From assembly GCA_947044405.1 (NCBI GenBank), contig CAMRHE010000133.1:992001-1056000 (forward strand): a stretch of DNA of 64,000 bases. Reading direction: 5' to 3'. A model generated the notes under the pieces. It searched no databases and was not told the origin of the DNA. It worked only from the letters and a program-made list of their open reading frames with translations. The translations under genes were made by a program, and so were the position numbers. The number at the start of each line of letters is the position of its first letter. Position 1 is the first letter of the stretch. The DNA is from Leptodactylus fallax (taxonomy: Eukaryota; Chordata; Amphibia; Anura; Leptodactylidae). This document shows, piece after piece, positions 57,850-64,000 of the stretch.

Positions 57850-60800
57850 ATGGGTCTAATCAAGGGTCTGAATTTTGAGATCTAGGGTCTAAATATGGAA
57901 TCTTATCTGTGATCTGAATACTGGTATCTGGGGTCTTTAATTTGGGGTCTGGTCTGGGGTATGAATATTGGGGCCTGCTATGAGGTATGTATTATGGGGT
58001 CTGGGGTTTAAATATTGGGGTGTAAGTTAAAGGATCTTATATGGACAATTGCCACCTATACTGTAAAGGCCTTATAGTGAGGTCAGTATCCAGGGAATAT
58101 TTGTAAAGAAATGTATATTCTGGTAAACACCATGGCACAGCAAGCCATGTCTCAACAGACCCTGACACTTAAGTCATACCCCAAAATATCATGCCCTGAG
58201 AGAGTGTAGTGTCCCAGTGGGAGCACCACCAAAATGCATTGCCTTGTATGTGTGTATAACCATATCTGTGGTGTCATTGTAATTTCTGTGTAATGTATCT
58301 TTAAATGGACAAACCACTGAGTTGAGAGTTGAGCAGATGGTACAGTCCACAATTTAGGAACATCTAGTTGGGGAAGAGAGGAGACAGATAGACAGATTGG
58401 AGAAGGTAGTAACTTCCGTCAGAAGTACACTGACTGACTAGGGAGTACCATCGCCAAACCTCAGGTCCATTTAATTGGAAGTTTTTATTATGTCTTCATA
58501 ATATGGATTAACCATTAGTAAACCATGAGTTGTCACTTCATCCACTCTGTCTCCTAACTCTTAATCCTGCACTCACCATCAAGGGCACACCAACCACCAT
58601 AAGGGAGGCTTACCACTAGGACATGCCCCGGGGGAATACTGTTACCACACACCCTACAGGCCCCCTCTGCAGTGCACCAGCCCTGGAGGGTCTAGTAGAG
58701 AACCTTGCCACCATGACTATAACTACTACTCCCAAACTTCCAACTATCCTGCCAATGCAAAAGTCTTATAGAAAAATTTCCAGTGTTGGCAACTGTGGGT
58801 GTGCAGTTTTTTTTTCCAGGTAGAACTCTCCAACCCCCTTCATGTGAACAATGCACCATGAAGAGTCAGCACTGGATGGATAAACAGTTCAGATCAGGTC
58901 TGCCGGTACATTTTGCAGAGTCTTATTATAGAATTCCCTTAAGCCTGTTCTTTATGTTTAGTGCCATAAAAGCACATCCATCCTGGTGGAAGAAGCAGAC
59001 GGGGAATGAGCTTCCATGGTCACGGCACACAATCAGATGACCTGGTTATGAGGAACTAATCTGTCCTCATTAATAATACATGGTCCTTGTAATTGTCCCC
59101 GTCTTGTAGCAGGTAAGACGCTTTCACATGGAAGAAATTCCACTACTCTGAGAAAGGGAAATTTAAGAATAAGCTGCTGACCGAAAGCGACGGGGGCTCC
59201 AGGGACCTCCAGCCTGGAGGTTATTAGGAAGAGCCTGCAGCGGCTGGAAACTTTTAGGCAGTGTTATAATTGAGAAACATTCATTAAATTAATCTAATTA
59301 TATGACATTGTTTTTCTAGGAGGGGGAAATGATATTATTGGAATTTTCTGAATTTTCCATATTTGCCGTTAATAAGAGGAGAGCAGGTCGGGTAGTATAT
59401 TATCAGGAAATACTAAGAAACAATATTACTTAGCTGTAAGGAAGAGTGTACATACCATAGAGACAGACTATATGGCTGCAATGGGGCCCCTGGAGCAAGG
59501 GGGCCCAGCTTTGGCTATGGGGCCCCCTTTCTTCTACAGTACGTAGGCCACAGAAATTGTAAAATGAGAACATTAGATGTACTGATGCTTTATAATGCAC
59601 ATATTTATAATGTGTGGCTCTTATATCTCCTATCGAAGTCAATGGAAAATGAATATCGGATTATCATGACAGTAGTTATGTCCATTGACTTTGTGGTGGA
59701 ACATGACTGTAGGATCAAGTCCATGTATCGGCTGATCCTACAGTCTTGTTAGTACCCTGTATCTGCCTCCTACTATGTGTAGGTTATCAACAAGAATGCA
59801 TAGCCATGGCATGTATAAAAGATAGAGGGGGCTCCACAGGAGAGATCAAGAAAAAAAAATTGTTAAAAAAAAAAAAAAAATTAGATAAACATTAAAAAAA
59901 AAAAAGCATAATCCCACCATAATCCCCTTCATCCCCAAATGTATAATACATTAAAAAGATAAAAACATAAGACACTTATTGGGAATTGCTGCGCCCATAA
60001 AGACCTGAGCAATACACCAATATTATTTTACCTCCTTAACGGTGTAAAAAAAAAAATCCAAAATTTTTGTCTGTCGGCTACCAAAAAAATATATAAAAAA
60101 AAGGCTAAGTTCCCCAAAATGGCATCAAAAAGAAACGTCAGGTCGTTCTGCAAAAAATAAATCCTTGCACAATTCAATTAATAAAAAAATAATAAGGTTT
60201 GGAAAAACGCAAAAAAAATTGGTTTGGACATGAAGGTCTAAAAGGGTTAATGTTCGTAGCGTGTTTAAAAAGTGTTGTCATAGGGACAAAAATGTATTCA
60301 CCTAGGTGACCTGTAATATCGACCTCCGACAACACATCACAGGAGTAAGGCATAAACAACTTTCACTTGAGATCTTGAGATTCTGGGAGTGTTCCTTTAA
60401 GAGATTAAATACCTTCCATTTTGACAATGAGAACGGGGTCTGTTCATTGTAGATTTGTTGTAAATTTAATCTCCTCTATTGGTAATTTATGTAGATTTTA
60501 TGTGACAGAGGAGAATTCATTATTGTGAATTGCAGCCGTGAACTTCTTCCCAGCTCAGATGTCCTTGTGCCTACAGCATCGAGCAATTTCCTTAAAGACA
60601 ATGAATATACGCGGACGGAGAGCCAGGTGCGACGTGGTTTGTATTCTGCATGGAAACATCACTACGAGGGAGAATATTTACCATCCTAAGGAAACAATTA
60701 CGCACTGAATGTGAAGGACACCTGCGGCAGCAGACAGGTGTACCGATGTACAATGCATGTGCCTGGTGATGGTAATGGGCTGTAGTTACTATAGGGCGGT

Positions 60801-61169
60801 AGGTAATGCATTGTCGGCTAGTGGGATTAACTACATGCAGATATTTTAGGAATGGTAATTATTAGCAATTATAAAATAATTAGAATAACGTGTTTCTTAA
60901 CGTGATTCTCAAACAGGCGCTGGAAACACGGTTGGACAGTATTAAGAGAAATCTGCATTCTGTGTGCCGCCATATAGTGCCTCTGGCATAGTATTACCCA
61001 GAGGCAATGAAATATGCCATTGAATATGCCACAATTGTGTCTTTCATGGACTCATCTACATATATATGGACGGCATATGGACATACAGTATGGACCCAAC
61101 AACTCCAATGTATGCCTAGGGTTCCATCAACCACTGGCCCAGCTGATATTTAAAGGGAACAGTGCCAGT
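57850..61169. other. Non-coding sequence with repeat relics
   Basis: 59810-60255 is A-rich and resembles the internal part of the TTAACCC-type repeats (AAAAATAATAAGGTTTGG, ending CTAAAAGGGTTAA). 59462-59530 (GGGGCCCCTGGAGCAAGGG) is another repeat scrap. 60540-60760 and 58930-59250 look low-copy. No gene supported. Confidence 0.35.
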
Positions 61170-61640
61170 AATACGCTTACTAGAAAAAGTAAGTGAACCC
61201 TTTGGAATTATGTGGATTTCTGCTTTCACCACTGTTATTCTTCAGCTCTTGGATTCTCACCTTTTTCAGGAGTCATCTTTACATGATACCCATCCCTACA
61301 GAGAGTCACGGCAATCCTGAATTTTTTTTCATTTGTTGTGAAATTGTCCAATTGTGCATTCATAGATATCCACGTGTTTAGCAATGCTTTTGTTGCTTTT
61401 AGCAGTTATATATAACATGTCTTGCAAGGTCTATATAACACACCTTCTTCTTCTGAGGCATGGTTTACAGTAATCAGTTTTTCTTGGGAAGAACAGATTT
61501 GTCAGTAACCAGGCTTTGTGTGCCTTTATATAATGGCCAAATGACCTGAGAAACCCAAGCTGACAATCTTATCTTATCTCCTTTGCTAATTAGTAATTGG
61601 AGAAGTCATTAACATTCAAATTACTTCTTAACTGGATGAG
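61170..61640. mobile_element. Possible decayed Tc1-type relic
   Basis: AAAAAGTAAGTGAACCCTTTG at 61184 resembles the end region of some Tc1-type elements, and the following text (TTCTTCTGAGGCATGG, TTGGGAAGAACAGATTTGTC) is like antisense transposase of that group. No matching right end or intact motif was found. Confidence 0.35.
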
Positions 61641-63164
61641 ATCCTCTTCCTTTGCCAGTCTTACCCAGTCCTAGGAACATCAACAGACCGGAACAGGTCA
61701 TGAGTCGGACTAGATTTGCAGTCATTTTCTGCTAGGTAAGCTGATTTTCCTTCTCCATTCCTCCTATTGTCCTGCCTGTGTAAGTGTAAGTATCAGTATT
61801 CAGTAGGTTTGCGGTTCTGCCATGACAATATATTCACAAACCATGAAACCAGACAGATCAATAGATTCTGCATGATAAGAGAGTGTTGCAGGGCATGGAT
61901 GGACACTGGTTATATAAATCGTTGAAATTTAGGGTTAATAGAGTGGGATCTTCTGTTCTCTTGGCCAGAGTGGAGACGAGATTCAAAGATCATAACTCTG
62001 GAGGACCTGTCCTGTCCTGTCCAGTACAGAAAACCCATTGGTATGAATGGACACTGTGCAATTCCTAATTTCACCTGTGGTGGCACTGCAGGAAAATTAA
62101 ACACTTACTGCCAGGTTTCCATACAATTTACAGCTGTTCACTGGGACTAACAGCAGGGGAATGTGATTTGCTATTTTTGTCAAAGGACCCTTTTTAGAAA
62201 TAGGGATTGTTGAAAGCTGAGAACCTCTTCTTGACAACCCCTCGTCTGTGTAAGGACCTGCTGTGTTCAGCTGATTTCTGTAGATCAGGATTTTAAGGAC
62301 TTGCCACATGATTTACATACATATTGGTAGAGGTGTTATCGTCTAAAGCAAAGGTGATCGCTCATAGAGCCCTCAATTTCCAGAGGTGACTTGTTCCGAG
62401 CAAATGTAATGTGCAATTTATTTCATAAGGTTTTTATGTATGCGGGGACTGAATTAGGAGATAGACTGAGATTACTTCTAGCTCTGAAGACCTTTTACTA
62501 TCAAGGAATATACAGTATTACATCAGATATAAGGAATTTCATATATACATGTGTAACTTGCAAATGGTGTTATGTTGTTTTCACCCCAGGGGGGGGGGGT
62601 TTACTCTGGACTTACTACACCCCAATCAGTGTTGGACTGAGGTTCCTTGGGACCAGCAGGTAAAGCAATTTTGGGATCCCACCATCCAACAACCCCCAGG
62701 AAATCCAGGAAATAGGCTATAGTGACATTCAAATTTGGGCGACTTCTGCTGGACCATTATTGTGTGAGAGCCTGGTCCCACCAGAAGATCCTCTAGTATT
62801 TTGGTGGACCAGTCTGACACAATGGAGTAGTCATATTTATGGCTTACAAGTGGTTGTCACGTTTGTCATAGTGCTGTAAGTTTTTAAGTTCTAGGAGTGA
62901 GTTACATGGGTGATATGGGTGTTTAATAATAACAGATTATTTGTTTTCTTACCAAATCTCCATCTTTCCCAAGATCTTGCTAGAAGAAGAGGTCAAGGTG
63001 TCTTCATTATTTTTTTAATGTACATGAGCAGGTGCTGAGCTACAATAGTGTGTAATGGGCCACAGTCAATACACAGTGTACAGTGCCATTTGCTTCTCTA
63101 CAATGTGCTGATATCAGTTGACTAGCCAGAGGACCACCTTCAACCTGATCTTGATGACCTAGTC
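61641..63164. other. Non-coding sequence with a repeat fragment
   Basis: 62632-62820 carries CAGTGTTGGACTGAGG at one side and GTGGACCAGTCTGACAC at the other, loosely inverted: a roughly 190-bp copy of the repeat also at 55628. Otherwise nothing recognised. Confidence 0.4.
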
Positions 63165-63355
63165 TAAGGATAGACCTTCAATATCTGGTCTTGGACAACA
63201 ACTTTAAAAAATAACTACTAATATAACTAAGCTTTTTTTTCTAAATCTATAGTGCAGATGAAGATAACAAACTTTTTAATATACTTTATTAGAGATAAGT
63301 TCCTGTTTCTTCATTGATTTGCCTCCTTATGCTACTGATCGAATACTGTATGTAT
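63165..63355. repeat. Direct repeat, left copy
   Basis: AAGGATAGACCTTCAATATC through GATTTGCCTCCTTATGCTAC matches 63822-64000 at roughly 85 percent by eye. About 470 bp separate the copies. Confidence 0.8.
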
Positions 63356-63821
63356 AATAGAAGTCTATGGAGAGGGGATGGGGGTGGAAGAGGAGAGCTT
63401 CTCAAAGTAGAGAGACATCTGCACTGTAGAGATACAATTTTCTTTCACAACACAGCAGAGTTATCAGGAATTACTATATATCCACTCTTCCCCTGATAGG
63501 AATGACTCTTTTAGTGCTGTAGACGGCCTCATATCTCTGTCTCTCTCCTCCTCTCCTCTCTCAATAGACTTTATTGTAAACTGACACTGCTTGTGTATGG
63601 AGTATGCACCAAAGTTACTTAGCTAAGAAGTAAAGACAGGAGTAATGGTTAAAGACACAGGTACTTTTCTTTAGTGAAGTACAGAGCTAAAGCGTTAACC
63701 CAAACTTCTGCAATTGGTTAAACTGCTACAGTGTTAGAGCTTATGACAGACAACAACAAAAAACTGTGAATAATCATTGAAAAGTGAAGATTTTTGACTT
63801 GATACTGATGTCCTATTCTAA

Positions 63822-64000
63822 GGATAGGCCTTCAGTATCTGGTCTTGGACATAAATTTCAAAGAATAACTAAACTTTATTTTTTTTTTCCTAAATCCATA
63901 GCGCAGGTGAAGATAACAAAATTTGTAATATACTTTATTAGAGAAAAGTTCCTGTTTCTTCAATGATTTGCCTCTTTATGCTACTGGTCAAATCTGTATA
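63822..64000. repeat. Direct repeat, right copy, cut by the window edge
   Basis: Starts AAGGATAGGCCTTCAGTATC and runs to the end of the window, still matching the left copy (TTTGCCTCTTTATGCTACTG). The full unit therefore extends beyond this window. Confidence 0.8.

Overview
The window looks like repeat-dense nuclear DNA from an amphibian, probably a neobatrachian frog. This rests on one intact vertebrate-type gene (an alpha-1,3-fucosyltransferase closest to FUT4), two different LINE lineages plus a third LINE 3' end, Tc1-type DNA transposons, and many short foldback elements of kinds I recognise as abundant in frog genomes. The species call is inference. There is no operon-like or prokaryotic content, and most long open frames here are by-products of tandem repeats.

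Layout. 1-1250: low-copy sequence with one candidate spliced exon on the minus strand (740-885). 1254-3741: a 2.2 kb TATC tetranucleotide array carrying an internal duplication of about 1.25 kb, then a hairpin element and a second short TATC array. 3838-4445: a polypurine tract. 5405-7134: the first array of a 49-bp minisatellite. 8700-9828: a degenerate 26-29 bp array, abutted by a nearly full-length LINE (9829-13172) with endonuclease and reverse transcriptase separated by one frameshift. 14088-15973: the second and most complete foldback element carrying the 49-bp minisatellite. 18706-19878 (minus): the intact fut4-like gene, the only confident host protein-coding gene. 22345-23255, 24245-25045 and 28985-29985: three more minisatellites; the second is split by a 373-bp Tc1-type deletion element. 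32918-33336: a long foldback element. 38615-40272: a 5'-truncated L1/Tx1-like LINE with visible target-site duplications, abutting a third copy of the 49-bp element (40283-41231). 41784-43380: a full-length decayed Tc1 element. 43640-45054: an L2/CR1-like LINE 3' end whose terminal hairpin region is amplified about 20 times. 49025-49870: an imperfect ACC-type array with a 179-bp element inside it. 50115-51752: a second full-length decayed Tc1 element, minus strand. 53520-54130: the fourth and most rearranged 49-bp element. 55012-55347 and 57529-57849: further foldback elements. 63170-64000: a direct duplication running to the window edge.

The most notable pattern is a foldback transposon-like family whose inverted arms are built from a 49-bp unit. 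At four places in the window one arm has grown into a long tandem array (about 33, 31, 14 and 5 units), in three of them with higher-order periodicity. That family, the candidate exon, and the several nested insertions that give relative ages are the points most worth following up.
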